DNA of 64,000 nt, taken from contig NC_092336.1 in assembly GCF_046630445.1 (NCBI RefSeq), positions 206,245,001 through 206,309,000 of the forward strand. Direction: 5' to 3'. Positions 21,594-33,207 of the stretch are shown one piece after another (within the stretch, counting starts at the first letter, position 1; every line of letters starts with the position of its first letter). A program made the translations under genes and the position numbers. The DNA is from Rutidosis leptorrhynchoides. Lineage: Eukaryota > Streptophyta > Magnoliopsida > Asterales > Asteraceae. The notes under the pieces are model-generated. The model was not told the origin of the DNA. It made no database searches and worked only from the letters and a program-made list of their open reading frames with translations.

Positions 21594-23771
21594 ATAAGTA
21601 TAACAGCCCACATGTATGAACAGTAACTTAGGCATTTTAGTCTTTTTATATAAGTTCACACACTGGATTTTATAGTCTTCCAGACTCTTCACTTCACCTC
21701 CACCGCCATTCTTTGTTCTACACATTCTCATCTGCACTCCCACAAGGTTCCGACGATTTTAGAATCGCCACGTTCGTCTCCATCGCCGCCGATCCGATCG
21801 TCGTTGCTGCAATCACCACCACTATCGCTCACCGTTGTTAACGTCTCCTCCTCCGCCGTTGTCGTTGCTTTTACACCTGAGGGTTATAGATTTTGTAACT
21901 GGCATCACCGCCTTTGACGGTGGTGATGAAGGGCGATTTAGCCAATTTTCGTAGATAAATGGAAGTTACGATGATACTTCTTTGATGTACCATTTTTTCC
22001 CTTTTCTTAATTGATGTTCTTGAGGATAAAAAGTTAGGGTTCGTTGTTGCCGTCTACTCCTGGTCACTGCAGGTTCCTTATTCGATTGTAGCGCAGGTTT
22101 GATTTGTTGATTTTCGTGAGTTTTAGGGTTTGAACCGATTTCTACAGGCTTAAAAAAAATACATTTTCCGTAGATGCTAAAATTGAAGCCCTAATTACTA
22201 AACATATTAACTCAATTAATCATATTTGTGCTTTTCTCTTTTTTATTCTACATCTACTGTTGTTATTTCTCATTACCTGCTGTTGTGATTATTTGATCAG
22301 TGATGTGAGTTTAGAACTGAAACTCATAGAAATTAGTTTTAATTATTTCATGCTTACTTAACTGATCATTGATTATTATGTGAGCTTAGGACTGCAACTA
22401 TGGTTGAATTTGTTAAATATCAAGTGAATGCAATTTGTTTCATTTTGTGTGTTCTTTTAGTTTATTTATTGTTTAGTTTTCATATTATTGGAAGTTTGTG
22501 TATGTGCTATTTTTGTTTTTGTATTTCAAGGTTTGGTATTTTGTGATTTTCATCTTGGTTTTAAGGTTTGTGTATGTAACTGGTATGTGATATTAGGTAT
22601 AATGTTTATATTGTTATGTCACTTTTTGGAAGTTACAGGGATGCTGGATTTGTTTCAGATTTTCTGTAACCTACTATTGTTGTTGTTGTTTGAAACATTA
22701 TTAGGGAACATCTTTTCTTTTACATGTTATGAAGGTCTTTTTTGGTTTCTTAATTAAGATTAGTACTTAATTTTATACGTATAATAACTTGGCAAAGTAC
22801 TAATGGTATATGCAATGAAGAATTGTTTCTGGTATAGCCTCTTAATTTTAACTTTATTAGAGTATCATTATTTCTTAGCGTCAATATTGATGATCTTTTA
22901 CATGATTTTCCTTGATATGTATGTTTCTTCCTTTGTTTGTTGTTGTTTAATGTATTTTGGCCTTTTCTAGATATGCAATTAGTAAATAAATAACGTATGG
23001 CCGTTAGTTGTTTGAGGATTTATTTATTTTTAGGAGTTTAAGATTCACATTCAATTGGTTTCCGCTCTAATCGAATAGGATTTTCAAATCCACTCCTCAT
23101 CATGATGTTCACATGTGTTTGTTGGAGGGTTAACATGCACTTCTTCTTTAAAGCTTACGGTAATTACAATATCGTTTTTATCAAGATTGTATTCATTATT
23201 ATTTTGGTTGATTTTCTTTCACATTGCTATTGGTGTTTCAGTGTTTGTGATACTTCGATTTGAATTACTGACTGGATTCGAAAGCATGGCTACATCAGCA
23301 GCAAAGCATAGATATGCATTCGTATCAGGTAATAATTTTCACCATTTTTAAACAAAAACGATGCGTTACTAAAAAAAACTAAGCTCTGTTGTGATTGGTT
23401 ATGTTTTGGACATATATAATAATTGACTGCTGCAGGTAAAGAAAGATCAATTCATTGCTTGATTTTGGTTTAATACAATTTCAAAAATTGGTATGTAATT
23501 AGTGCGCGAGAAAGGTATACCATAATCTAATGGTTGTTTATTTGTAATTATTATATAACAGTCTTGGGTATGATTAGTAATGAAGTTCCTTCGAAGTTAC
23601 TGTAATTGATGTAGATATTGGCTTTCATAAAATTAATAGCATCCACCCTTCTGTAACTATCTTTTGCTTAGCAACAAAGTACACTATGTACATAGCTGTA
23701 TTTTTTGCTTAACAATACGAAATACATAAAAACGTAACCACGCAGCGTAACGCGTCGGGCCACATCTCTAG
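21594..23771 (+). mobile_element. Helitron-like segment with captured gene fragment
   Basis: The right end has plant Helitron features: a short GC-rich hairpin (ACGC..GCGT arms, about 23732-23747) about 11 bp before a terminal CTAG at 23768-23771, followed by T. There are no inverted terminal repeats or target duplication, as expected for Helitrons. The left end is uncertain; a TCTAAATAAGTATAAC start near 21594 is one candidate but it is not preceded by the expected A. The interior resembles the start of a plant gene: TC-rich leader with CGCCGCC blocks (21680-21870), intron-like DNA and a short exon at 23286-23328. No Rep-helicase is seen, so it would be non-autonomous. Confidence 0.5.
23286..23328 (+). 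pseudogene. captured first-exon fragment
   Basis: An ATG in fair context begins MATSAAKHRYAFVS and runs into a GT donor (CAGGTAATAA) at 23329; an acceptor-like TGCAG follows at about 23436. The rest of the gene is not present before the Helitron-like end, so this looks like a captured 5' gene piece. I do not recognise the source gene. An identical copy lies at 29963-30005. Confidence 0.4.
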
Positions 23772-23839
23772 TTATGTATATTTATAGCCACCCCTTAAAA
23801 ATGGGTACAACTAGAAATATTCCATTACTATTACAGAAC

Positions 23840-23874
<35 letters not shown>

Positions 23875-24177
23875 TAACTCGGTTGATAAGTAGGAATCAT
23901 GCATTACATATTTTTCTACCTAACAAACTTTAATGTCAATATATGTGACTTGTAACATACAATACGTAACAACTATAGAGAAGTGGAGTAATAAACATCT
24001 AATCATAATTTATAAGCGCTAATAACTACGAGTATATTGTTGCAACTATTTGCAATACATCAAAAACAACACAGTTTCACAAACCCTACCTCATGGCCTA
24101 ACATTACACTATACAACAAATTTAAGTAAGGGCAAATTTTAATACTAAATAAATATAAATATAAATAAATATAATTT
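23772..24177. other. AT-rich spacer with a 28-bp A run
   Basis: No gene on the plus strand. An A homopolymer of 28 bases (about 23845-23872) may be the tail of an old retroposon, but no body is recognised. The right part is the 3' flank of the minus-strand gene at 24178; AATAAA-like sequence overlaps its stop. The A run is the only difference noticed between the two tandem copies (28 versus 29). Confidence 0.5.
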
Positions 24178-24624
24178 TTATTGTAAATTCAAAAAACGGA
24201 TTAGTTGGGTCGGGTTAACAATGCCCGGTATATGCACTCCATTGTTACCCATCAAAATACCCGTTACTTCATTGTAGCTTTCAAACTTTCTTTTCTCCCC
24301 TGGCTTCGGCTCAACCGGTTTTTCCTTTTGGCTAACCGGTTTTCTATAATCTGCTGAATTAGCCGCAGCTGAAACTGGCACAGCCTCGGCTCGAGCCGGG
24401 TTCCACGGCTCACCGAACAATGTACCTTTGGTTAAAAACTCACGAGCCAGGTAGCCAGCAAGTAGTAGTTTATTATCGCTCGGGGGTAGTCGAGCCGGCG
24501 GCTTATGCGGTTTGGCTTGAGCCGTAGTTCGAGGTGTGAACGGCTTGGCTAGCTTCGGTATTGTTAACGGCTTGAGGAAGTCCAATGTTTCATCTCTGTT
24601 TTTTTGTCTACGCGTGTGGTTCAT
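24178..24624 (-). CDS. small plant protein gene, 148 aa, copy 1 (possible EDA6-like)
   Basis: A complete single-exon frame on the minus strand with a composition unlike the surrounding transposons. The protein begins MNHTRRQKNRDETLDFLKPL, has a basic, proline-rich N-terminal half, a central LLAGYLAREFLTKGTLFGEPW block near residues 54-75, a lysine- and glutamate-rich linker, and a C-terminal GVHIPGIVNPTQLIRFLNLQ segment. From memory it resembles a plant-only family of short proteins sometimes annotated as embryo sac development arrest 6-like; I cannot confirm this. No signal peptide or membrane segment is visible. A TATATAA-like box lies about 305 bp upstream (24929-24935) and an ACGT-core TGACGTGGC lies just upstream of the ATG. 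The intact frame among repeats suggests a real host gene or a recent retrocopy; an identical copy is at 30856-31302. Confidence 0.75.
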   Translation of the reverse strand: MNHTRRQKNRDETLDFLKPLTIPKLAKPFTPRTTAQAKPHKPPARLPPSDNKLLLAGYLAREFLTKGTLFGEPWNPARAEAVPVSAAANSADYRKPVSQKEKPVEPKPGEKRKFESYNEVTGILMGNNGVHIPGIVNPTQLIRFLNLQ

Positions 24625-24928
24625 TGTAAATTTGCATGTGCGTTTGCCACGTCAGAAAATACCGTATCTTTCATTTACGAAAATGCCCCCAATCTGATGT
24701 GATATACTCCTTAATATCAAAAGTCAGGGCTAAAATGGTAATTACCATAACTTTTTTGAAGTAAATTTTCGGATCAAAGTTTGAAAAATTAAAACAAATA
24801 ATTTAATGGATCTCCGGTGATATCGGAAAACGGCGGCGCGCGGTGAAGATCGGCTACAAAAAAAATTAAAGAGAAAATAAAAGATAAGAAAAAAAGGGTG
24901 TGGGAGAGTGTAGAATGTGATGGGTTCA

Positions 24929-24935
24929 TTATATA
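24929..24935 (-). promoter_or_regulatory. candidate TATA box for the 148-aa gene
   Basis: On the minus strand TATATAA lies about 305 bp before the ATG, ahead of a pyrimidine-rich leader that includes CCGCGCGCCGCC. The position suits a leader of about 270 nt, possibly with a small leader intron ending TTTTTGTAG. Confidence 0.35.
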
Positions 24936-25035
24936 GGGTAACGAATAATAAATTGCCAATAAAATTGATTAGAATTACAATATAACCGGATTGATTTTTT
25001 AACTTATAATCCCTTATGTATATAAATATTTGCAT

Positions 25036-25616
25036 TTTACATCCTTTAAGTAATGAGTATTATTATTTACAACTTTTTTGTTGTAGGGTAATATTATATT
25101 TAGTGATGGTAGTCCTTGTGCTTAATGTTAACATGCTATTATATTTAGCTTTTAACTAAATTGTGAAATTGTTTGTACAATATCTTTGTACATATAAGTT
25201 ATAACGACAATATTAGGAATACATTTACAATAAATTCTTCTATTAATATTTATATTACACTTGTACTCCGTATTATATTTGTTTGATTTATCTATTAAAG
25301 TTATGGTTTGAGGATAAGGATTCTTCATCCCGTATGGTTAACATCATAACTAGATAGAATAAATATTATTAGTCCCGTTTATGTCCTGTTTGAATTAATA
25401 GATATTGACGTAGTTAGAAGTAAATGACGAAGTAAAAAATTTGCGATCTAGGTTAGAGCTTATATGTGGTACTCCATAGTATGTTAGAGTTATAAAATAA
25501 ATTTTATTATTTTATGGTCTATGTGAAAAGTTAATATAGGTCGTCACTTTTAATAAGTGGCTTACGATATTCCTGTTATACATGGATGGAGTCTGAGAGT
25601 GTATTCGGAGGTTACT
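25036..25616. other. AT-rich intergenic DNA
   Basis: No reading frame, RNA gene or clear repeat was recognised between the 148-aa gene promoter and the Copia-type LTR. Confidence 0.4.
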
Positions 25617-26125
25617 TGTTAGGAATTCGGTAGTGGACTCTAACAAAAATATGTGATTGTGGTATCGTCAATCGTAACACACACAAACAACAAACGGATA
25701 ATAACAAACATATACGATAAAAAATATGATAAACGACGCAAGGATTTAACGTAGTTATATCTCAACTTCATTGGCGTGGAGAAGAGTTTAGTTCACGGGC
25801 GTAAACCAGAGATTTTTCTTTATTATTGTGCACACATTACAATGAGGCTAGAGATTACATCATATAGGCAAATCTAATTAAGAAAACGACTTGGCATGCA
25901 AGACAATTTTGTCAGTCAGGTTTATGAACCTTCATTCTTGCAATTCAACTTTGTAGCACAAGTTAACTTTGTCTTCAAGCTATAGAACTTTCCATAAATC
26001 GGATATTTGCTCCATACTCATTCGTGCTAAAAGGAATTAAATAAGGCAGCAAAATTCCAACTACTTGTTCATCAAGTCAAACACGAATTCTTGTTCCTTT
26101 GATCAAATTCTTCATACATTCAACA
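25617..26125 (-). repeat. Copia-type LTR, minus strand (copy 1)
   Basis: Read on the minus strand, AAGTAGGAGA is followed by TGTTGAATG, a usual Copia LTR start. A CTATATGA-like TATA, a TGTAATGTGTGCACAATAATAAAG polyadenylation-type block and a U5-like segment (CTGGTTTACGCCCGTGAAC) follow. The end at TAACA near 25617 is approximate. Only the LTR and a short piece beyond the purine tract are present. Confidence 0.45.
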
Positions 26126-26529
26126 ATCTCCTACTTGAAGAATTCGAGCAAACTCTTCACTACTCAACAATCTCTCACTTAAATATGTTAAACAAACCCG
26201 AACATCGATCTCCATTCCAACCAAGAACGTCCAATCACCATTATACCGTCAATTAAACATGGGACACACAAAGTCAATATCGATGGAAGAGCAGACTTTC
26301 GATACAAGGTTTTCAACACTACCTGTCAGAACTAGAAACTGATAACCACCTCAACTTTCAATGTTGCTCAAACATCAATAAAAACTCTCGATCTCCTCTC
26401 CGCTACGACTTTTGATAACACCAGAATCAAACATCCGAATCACCTCGCACTTCCATGCACGGAAGGAAGTCTTTTGACACCAAATTCGCTAAGCTTCAAC
26501 CCGATCTCTAGTTACTAACATGGGTACTC
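26126..26529 (-). other. flank of Copia LTR with a second purine-tract-like motif
   Basis: On the minus strand a second AAGTGAGAGATTGTTGAGTAG motif, resembling purine tract plus LTR start, lies about 50 bp before the first. The rest shows no gene; a 63-codon plus-strand frame here has no recognisable content. Confidence 0.35.
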
Positions 26530-26882
26530 TGTAACATCCCAGGTAACACGTTCCCCGTAGCATGATATTGTCCGCTTTGAATGTAGGCGCACAGATTTTT
26601 CTTGGCGACCAAACACGACGAGCACTTTCCCAGGAGGTAACCCATCCTGGTAGTGCTCTCGCATGAGCACGCTTAACTGCAGAGTTCTCATGAGATCTGC
26701 TGCGCTTGTGGTCCCAAAACGCGTCATGCTATGAAAGATCTCCACACCCTTATAAGGCATGCTTCGTTCCCCTCTCCAACCGATGTGGGACGGATGTAAC
26801 ACGGATGTTACAATCATCCCCCCTAATGGGACACAACGTCCCCGCTGTGCACGTTTGGTCCGGGGCCTGGCTCTGATACCAT
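26530..26882 (-). mobile_element. Cassandra-type TRIM remnant carrying a 5S rRNA-like block (copy 1)
   Basis: Read on the minus strand: tRNA-iMet primer site TGGTATCAGAGCC (26869-26881), a tiny internal region, purine tract AGGGGGGATGAT, then an LTR of 283 bp (26530-26812) starting TGTAACATCC and ending GGGATGTTACA. The LTR holds a TTATAAGG box and a block of about 118 bp resembling 5S rRNA. This is the known layout of Cassandra elements, which are terminal-repeat retrotransposons in miniature without coding capacity. Only one LTR is present; beyond the primer site the sequence is chromovirus integrase, so the element is incomplete. Confidence 0.85.
26605..26722 (-). other. 5S rRNA-like block in the Cassandra LTR
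   Basis: On the minus strand the block includes CAGTTAAGCGTGCTCATGCG, then GAGAGCACTACCAGGATGGG and TTACCTCCTGGGAAAGTGCT, closely following the plant 5S rRNA internal promoter and 3' half. It is LTR-embedded and diverged, so it is not called as a 5S gene. Confidence 0.85.
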
Positions 26883-27894
26883 CTGGGTTATTATCGACCG
26901 TCTTACCAAATCTGTACACATCCTAGCCATAAAGGAAACCGATACAATGGAGAGACTGGCGCAACTATACATAGAGGAAATTGTATCTCGTCACGGTGTA
27001 CCCTTATCGATTATTTTAGATTGAGATGCCCGTTTCGCTTCTAGATTTTGGCGTTCCTTACAAGTGGGTTTGGGAACACGTTTAGATATGAGTACCGCAT
27101 ATCACCCGCAAACCGACGGTCAAAGCGAACGCACGATTCAAACCTCGGAGGACATGTTACGAGCTTGTGTTGTTGATTTCAGAAAAGCTTGGGAAAAGCT
27201 TTTGCCTCTGGCCGAATTCTCTTACAACAATAGCTATCACGCGAGCATTAAGGCCGCACCTTTCGAAACTTTATATGGCCGCAAATGCCGTTCTCCTATC
27301 TGTTGGGCCGAAGTAGGTGAAAAGCAAATCACTGGACCCGAACTCGTCCATGAAACAACCGAGAAGATTGTCCAGATCCAAGCGAGGCTCAAGACGGCCC
27401 ATGATCGTCAAAAGAGCTATGCCGACCTTAAACGTAAAGATCTCGAATTCCAGGTAGGTGACCGTGTAATGTTGAAAGTCGCACCATGGAAAGGTGTAAT
27501 CCGTTTCAAAAAGCGTGGGAAGCTAAATCCGCGATATATTGGTCCTTTCGAAATCTTGGAGTGTGTTGGACCCGTTGCTTACCGTTTGGATCTTCCGACT
27601 CAATTGAGCGCAGTTCATCCCACCTTCTACATGTCGAATCTGAAGAAATGTCTTGCTGAACCAGAACTTGTCATACCACTCGAGGAGCTTACGATTGACG
27701 AAAAACTCCACTTTGTGGAAGAACCTGTTGAAATTATGGACCGTGAGGTCAAAACCTTGAAACGCAACAAGATTCCAATTATCCGAGTCCGTTGGAATTC
27801 TAAACAAGGACCCGAGTTTACGTGGGAGTGAGAGGATCAAATGAAGCAGAAGTATCCTCACCTCTTCACAACTCTACCATCTACCTCAGCTTAA
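26883..27894 (+). pseudogene. chromovirus integrase and chromodomain fragment (copy 1)
   Basis: Starts within the integrase core (WVIIDRLTKS), includes [20 protein letters not shown], the GPFEILE segment and the chromodomain-like end [14 protein letters not shown]. Close relative of the segments at 33561-34572 and 55016-55793. It is a fossil with a small number of breaks; the rest of pol is absent on its left, where the Cassandra remnant begins. Confidence 0.85.
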
Positions 27895-27930
27895 AATTTC
27901 GGGACGAAATTTTCTTTAACAGGTGGGTAA

Positions 27931-28633
27931 TGTAACGACCCGAATTTTTCGACCTATATTTGTGCTTTATATTTTCACGAAACTGCGTATTTGTGCGTAC
28001 CGTGTTAGATTATATTCTGGGATCTTATTTCATGTTGATTACTTTAGTTTATATTTTAAAACGTGTTATTAAGTACTTAGTTACTTAACTTGATCCTCGA
28101 ATGCTTTTATGACCGTTAGTGTCACTTGACGTTTAGAACGAGCTATGTATTTTGGTACACGTTTAACTTTTGTCATAATTGGAATATTATGACTACATAA
28201 TACTAATTGTTATTTTCTAATGACAATTACTTGGCTTATTGGTTGCTTAATTACGCTTAGTAATTTGCTAATGCACACTAGTTAGTCTTAATGGACTTTC
28301 TACCTTATTAGACTTAAGCCCACCCTACTCTAGCTATTGGACTCTTAAGTTAGCCCAATTTTAAATGAATTATGACCCATTAAGAAGTAGGACAAAAACC
28401 CATTAAGATGAGCCAACATACTAGCATTTTTGTTAACTATTACTACAAATGTTGCATGGGATCCCAACAATAAGCACCACCTTTAGACCACCACCATGCA
28501 AAAAGCAAAAAGTTGTCCCCTTGTCTCCTCCTCATACCCACGGCCTAAACCACCTACCACCACTATAAATACCAAGCCTCATTCACCCATTTCACACTTG
28601 ATCTCATTCTCATTTTACACACACTTGCTCTCT
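27931..28633 (+). repeat. partial LTR following the integrase fragment (copy 1)
   Basis: TGTAACGACCCG after a GGGACGAAATTTTC-type purine-tract region. TATA box TATAAATA at 28564. It is cut at the tandem-duplication junction; the uncut form is 34609-37533. Confidence 0.85.
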
Positions 28634-30448
28634 AAATGGAAGTTACGATGATACTTCTTTGATGTACCATTTTTTCCCTTTTCTTAATTGATGTTCTTGA
28701 GGATAAAAAGTTAGGGTTCGTTGTTGCCGTCTACTCCTGGTCACTGCAGGTTCCTTATTCGATTGTAGCGCAGGTTTGATTTGTTGATTTTCGTGAGTTT
28801 TAGGGTTTGAACCGATTTCTACAGGCTTAAAAAAAATACATTTTCCGTAGATGCTAAAATTGAAGCCCTAATTACTAAACATATTAACTCAATTAATCAT
28901 ATTTGTGCTTTTCTCTTTTTTATTCTACATCTACTGTTGTTATTTCTCATTACCTGCTGTTGTGATTATTTGATCAGTGATGTGAGTTTAGAACTGAAAC
29001 TCATAGAAATTAGTTTTAATTATTTCATGCTTACTTAACTGATCATTGATTATTATGTGAGCTTAGGACTGCAACTATGGTTGAATTTGTTAAATATCAA
29101 GTGAATGCAATTTGTTTCATTTTGTGTGTTCTTTTAGTTTATTTATTGTTTAGTTTTCATATTATTGGAAGTTTGTGTATGTGCTATTTTTGTTTTTGTA
29201 TTTCAAGGTTTGGTATTTTGTGATTTTCATCTTGGTTTTAAGGTTTGTGTATGTAACTGGTATGTGATATTAGGTATAATGTTTATATTGTTATGTCACT
29301 TTTTGGAAGTTACAGGGATGCTGGATTTGTTTCAGATTTTCTGTAACCTACTATTGTTGTTGTTGTTTGAAACATTATTAGGGAACATCTTTTCTTTTAC
29401 ATGTTATGAAGGTCTTTTTTGGTTTCTTAATTAAGATTAGTACTTAATTTTATACGTATAATAACTTGGCAAAGTACTAATGGTATATGCAATGAAGAAT
29501 TGTTTCTGGTATAGCCTCTTAATTTTAACTTTATTAGAGTATCATTATTTCTTAGCGTCAATATTGATGATCTTTTACATGATTTTCCTTGATATGTATG
29601 TTTCTTCCTTTGTTTGTTGTTGTTTAATGTATTTTGGCCTTTTCTAGATATGCAATTAGTAAATAAATAACGTATGGCCGTTAGTTGTTTGAGGATTTAT
29701 TTATTTTTAGGAGTTTAAGATTCACATTCAATTGGTTTCCGCTCTAATCGAATAGGATTTTCAAATCCACTCCTCATCATGATGTTCACATGTGTTTGTT
29801 GGAGGGTTAACATGCACTTCTTCTTTAAAGCTTACGGTAATTACAATATCGTTTTTATCAAGATTGTATTCATTATTATTTTGGTTGATTTTCTTTCACA
29901 TTGCTATTGGTGTTTCAGTGTTTGTGATACTTCGATTTGAATTACTGACTGGATTCGAAAGCATGGCTACATCAGCAGCAAAGCATAGATATGCATTCGT
30001 ATCAGGTAATAATTTTCACCATTTTTAAACAAAAACGATGCGTTACTAAAAAAAACTAAGCTCTGTTGTGATTGGTTATGTTTTGGACATATATAATAAT
30101 TGACTGCTGCAGGTAAAGAAAGATCAATTCATTGCTTGATTTTGGTTTAATACAATTTCAAAAATTGGTATGTAATTAGTGCGCGAGAAAGGTATACCAT
30201 AATCTAATGGTTGTTTATTTGTAATTATTATATAACAGTCTTGGGTATGATTAGTAATGAAGTTCCTTCGAAGTTACTGTAATTGATGTAGATATTGGCT
30301 TTCATAAAATTAATAGCATCCACCCTTCTGTAACTATCTTTTGCTTAGCAACAAAGTACACTATGTACATAGCTGTATTTTTTGCTTAACAATACGAAAT
30401 ACATAAAAACGTAACCACGCAGCGTAACGCGTCGGGCCACATCTCTAG
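28634..30448 (+). mobile_element. 3' part of Helitron-like segment (copy 2)
   Basis: Identical to 21957-23771, lacking the left part. Ends at CTAG (30445-30448). Contains the captured exon copy at 29963-30005. The following 30449-30855 matches the AT-rich spacer of copy 1, including the A run. Confidence 0.5.
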
Positions 30449-30516
30449 TTATGTATATTTATAGCCACCCCTTAAAAATGGGTACAACTAGAAATATTCC
30501 ATTACTATTACAGAAC

Positions 30517-30552
<36 letters not shown>

Positions 30553-30855
30553 TAACTCGGTTGATAAGTAGGAATCATGCATTACATATTTTTCTACCTA
30601 ACAAACTTTAATGTCAATATATGTGACTTGTAACATACAATACGTAACAACTATAGAGAAGTGGAGTAATAAACATCTAATCATAATTTATAAGCGCTAA
30701 TAACTACGAGTATATTGTTGCAACTATTTGCAATACATCAAAAACAACACAGTTTCACAAACCCTACCTCATGGCCTAACATTACACTATACAACAAATT
30801 TAAGTAAGGGCAAATTTTAATACTAAATAAATATAAATATAAATAAATATAATTT

Positions 30856-31302
30856 TTATTGTAAATTCAAAAAACGGATTAGTTGGGTCGGGTTAACAAT
30901 GCCCGGTATATGCACTCCATTGTTACCCATCAAAATACCCGTTACTTCATTGTAGCTTTCAAACTTTCTTTTCTCCCCTGGCTTCGGCTCAACCGGTTTT
31001 TCCTTTTGGCTAACCGGTTTTCTATAATCTGCTGAATTAGCCGCAGCTGAAACTGGCACAGCCTCGGCTCGAGCCGGGTTCCACGGCTCACCGAACAATG
31101 TACCTTTGGTTAAAAACTCACGAGCCAGGTAGCCAGCAAGTAGTAGTTTATTATCGCTCGGGGGTAGTCGAGCCGGCGGCTTATGCGGTTTGGCTTGAGC
31201 CGTAGTTCGAGGTGTGAACGGCTTGGCTAGCTTCGGTATTGTTAACGGCTTGAGGAAGTCCAATGTTTCATCTCTGTTTTTTTGTCTACGCGTGTGGTTC
31301 AT
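30856..31302 (-). CDS. small plant protein gene, 148 aa, copy 2 (possible EDA6-like)
   Basis: Identical in protein sequence and position within the repeat to 24178-24624, with the same upstream TATATAA-like box (about 31607-31613). If the duplication is real, the host carries two tandem, same-strand copies 6.68 kb apart with identical promoters. See copy 1 for the protein description. Confidence 0.75.
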   Translation of the reverse strand: MNHTRRQKNRDETLDFLKPLTIPKLAKPFTPRTTAQAKPHKPPARLPPSDNKLLLAGYLAREFLTKGTLFGEPWNPARAEAVPVSAAANSADYRKPVSQKEKPVEPKPGEKRKFESYNEVTGILMGNNGVHIPGIVNPTQLIRFLNLQ

Positions 31303-32294
31303 TGTAAATTTGCATGTGCGTTTGCCACGTCAGAAAATACCGTATCTTTCATTTACGAAAATGCCCCCAATCTGATGTGATATACTCCTTAATATCAAAA
31401 GTCAGGGCTAAAATGGTAATTACCATAACTTTTTTGAAGTAAATTTTCGGATCAAAGTTTGAAAAATTAAAACAAATAATTTAATGGATCTCCGGTGATA
31501 TCGGAAAACGGCGGCGCGCGGTGAAGATCGGCTACAAAAAAAATTAAAGAGAAAATAAAAGATAAGAAAAAAAGGGTGTGGGAGAGTGTAGAATGTGATG
31601 GGTTCATTATATAGGGTAACGAATAATAAATTGCCAATAAAATTGATTAGAATTACAATATAACCGGATTGATTTTTTAACTTATAATCCCTTATGTATA
31701 TAAATATTTGCATTTTACATCCTTTAAGTAATGAGTATTATTATTTACAACTTTTTTGTTGTAGGGTAATATTATATTTAGTGATGGTAGTCCTTGTGCT
31801 TAATGTTAACATGCTATTATATTTAGCTTTTAACTAAATTGTGAAATTGTTTGTACAATATCTTTGTACATATAAGTTATAACGACAATATTAGGAATAC
31901 ATTTACAATAAATTCTTCTATTAATATTTATATTACACTTGTACTCCGTATTATATTTGTTTGATTTATCTATTAAAGTTATGGTTTGAGGATAAGGATT
32001 CTTCATCCCGTATGGTTAACATCATAACTAGATAGAATAAATATTATTAGTCCCGTTTATGTCCTGTTTGAATTAATAGATATTGACGTAGTTAGAAGTA
32101 AATGACGAAGTAAAAAATTTGCGATCTAGGTTAGAGCTTATATGTGGTACTCCATAGTATGTTAGAGTTATAAAATAAATTTTATTATTTTATGGTCTAT
32201 GTGAAAAGTTAATATAGGTCGTCACTTTTAATAAGTGGCTTACGATATTCCTGTTATACATGGATGGAGTCTGAGAGTGTATTCGGAGGTTACT

Positions 32295-32803
32295 TGTTAG
32301 GAATTCGGTAGTGGACTCTAACAAAAATATGTGATTGTGGTATCGTCAATCGTAACACACACAAACAACAAACGGATAATAACAAACATATACGATAAAA
32401 AATATGATAAACGACGCAAGGATTTAACGTAGTTATATCTCAACTTCATTGGCGTGGAGAAGAGTTTAGTTCACGGGCGTAAACCAGAGATTTTTCTTTA
32501 TTATTGTGCACACATTACAATGAGGCTAGAGATTACATCATATAGGCAAATCTAATTAAGAAAACGACTTGGCATGCAAGACAATTTTGTCAGTCAGGTT
32601 TATGAACCTTCATTCTTGCAATTCAACTTTGTAGCACAAGTTAACTTTGTCTTCAAGCTATAGAACTTTCCATAAATCGGATATTTGCTCCATACTCATT
32701 CGTGCTAAAAGGAATTAAATAAGGCAGCAAAATTCCAACTACTTGTTCATCAAGTCAAACACGAATTCTTGTTCCTTTGATCAAATTCTTCATACATTCA
32801 ACA
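32295..32803 (-). repeat. Copia-type LTR, minus strand (copy 2)
   Basis: Second copy of 25617-26125. 31714-32294 is the same AT-rich unassigned DNA as in copy 1. Confidence 0.45.
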
Positions 32804-33207
32804 ATCTCCTACTTGAAGAATTCGAGCAAACTCTTCACTACTCAACAATCTCTCACTTAAATATGTTAAACAAACCCGAACATCGATCTCCATTCCAACC
32901 AAGAACGTCCAATCACCATTATACCGTCAATTAAACATGGGACACACAAAGTCAATATCGATGGAAGAGCAGACTTTCGATACAAGGTTTTCAACACTAC
33001 CTGTCAGAACTAGAAACTGATAACCACCTCAACTTTCAATGTTGCTCAAACATCAATAAAAACTCTCGATCTCCTCTCCGCTACGACTTTTGATAACACC
33101 AGAATCAAACATCCGAATCACCTCGCACTTCCATGCACGGAAGGAAGTCTTTTGACACCAAATTCGCTAAGCTTCAACCCGATCTCTAGTTACTAACATG
33201 GGTACTC

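Larger units (their letters stand above)
21956..28635. repeat. tandem duplication, first copy (6.68 kb)
   Basis: Directly repeated at 28633-35313 with an offset of 6677 bp (6678 after the A run). The two copies share all genes and elements listed, with no substitution noticed. The overlap TAA at 28633-28635 is a 3-bp microhomology at the junction. Confidence 0.95.

Noticed and set aside
22488-23351. Plus-strand frames of 89 and 78 codons (also at 29165-30028)
   Set aside because: T-rich, hydrophobic by composition, overlapping intron-like DNA of the Helitron-like segment; no motif or conservation visible.
26605-26722. A 5S rRNA gene
   Set aside because: The block lies inside a Cassandra LTR with the expected LTR termini and differs from plant 5S rRNA at several places; no tandem 5S array is present.
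26515-26919. Minus-strand 134-codon frame
   Set aside because: It runs across the Cassandra LTR, 5S-like block and primer site, so it is an accidental frame in a non-coding element.
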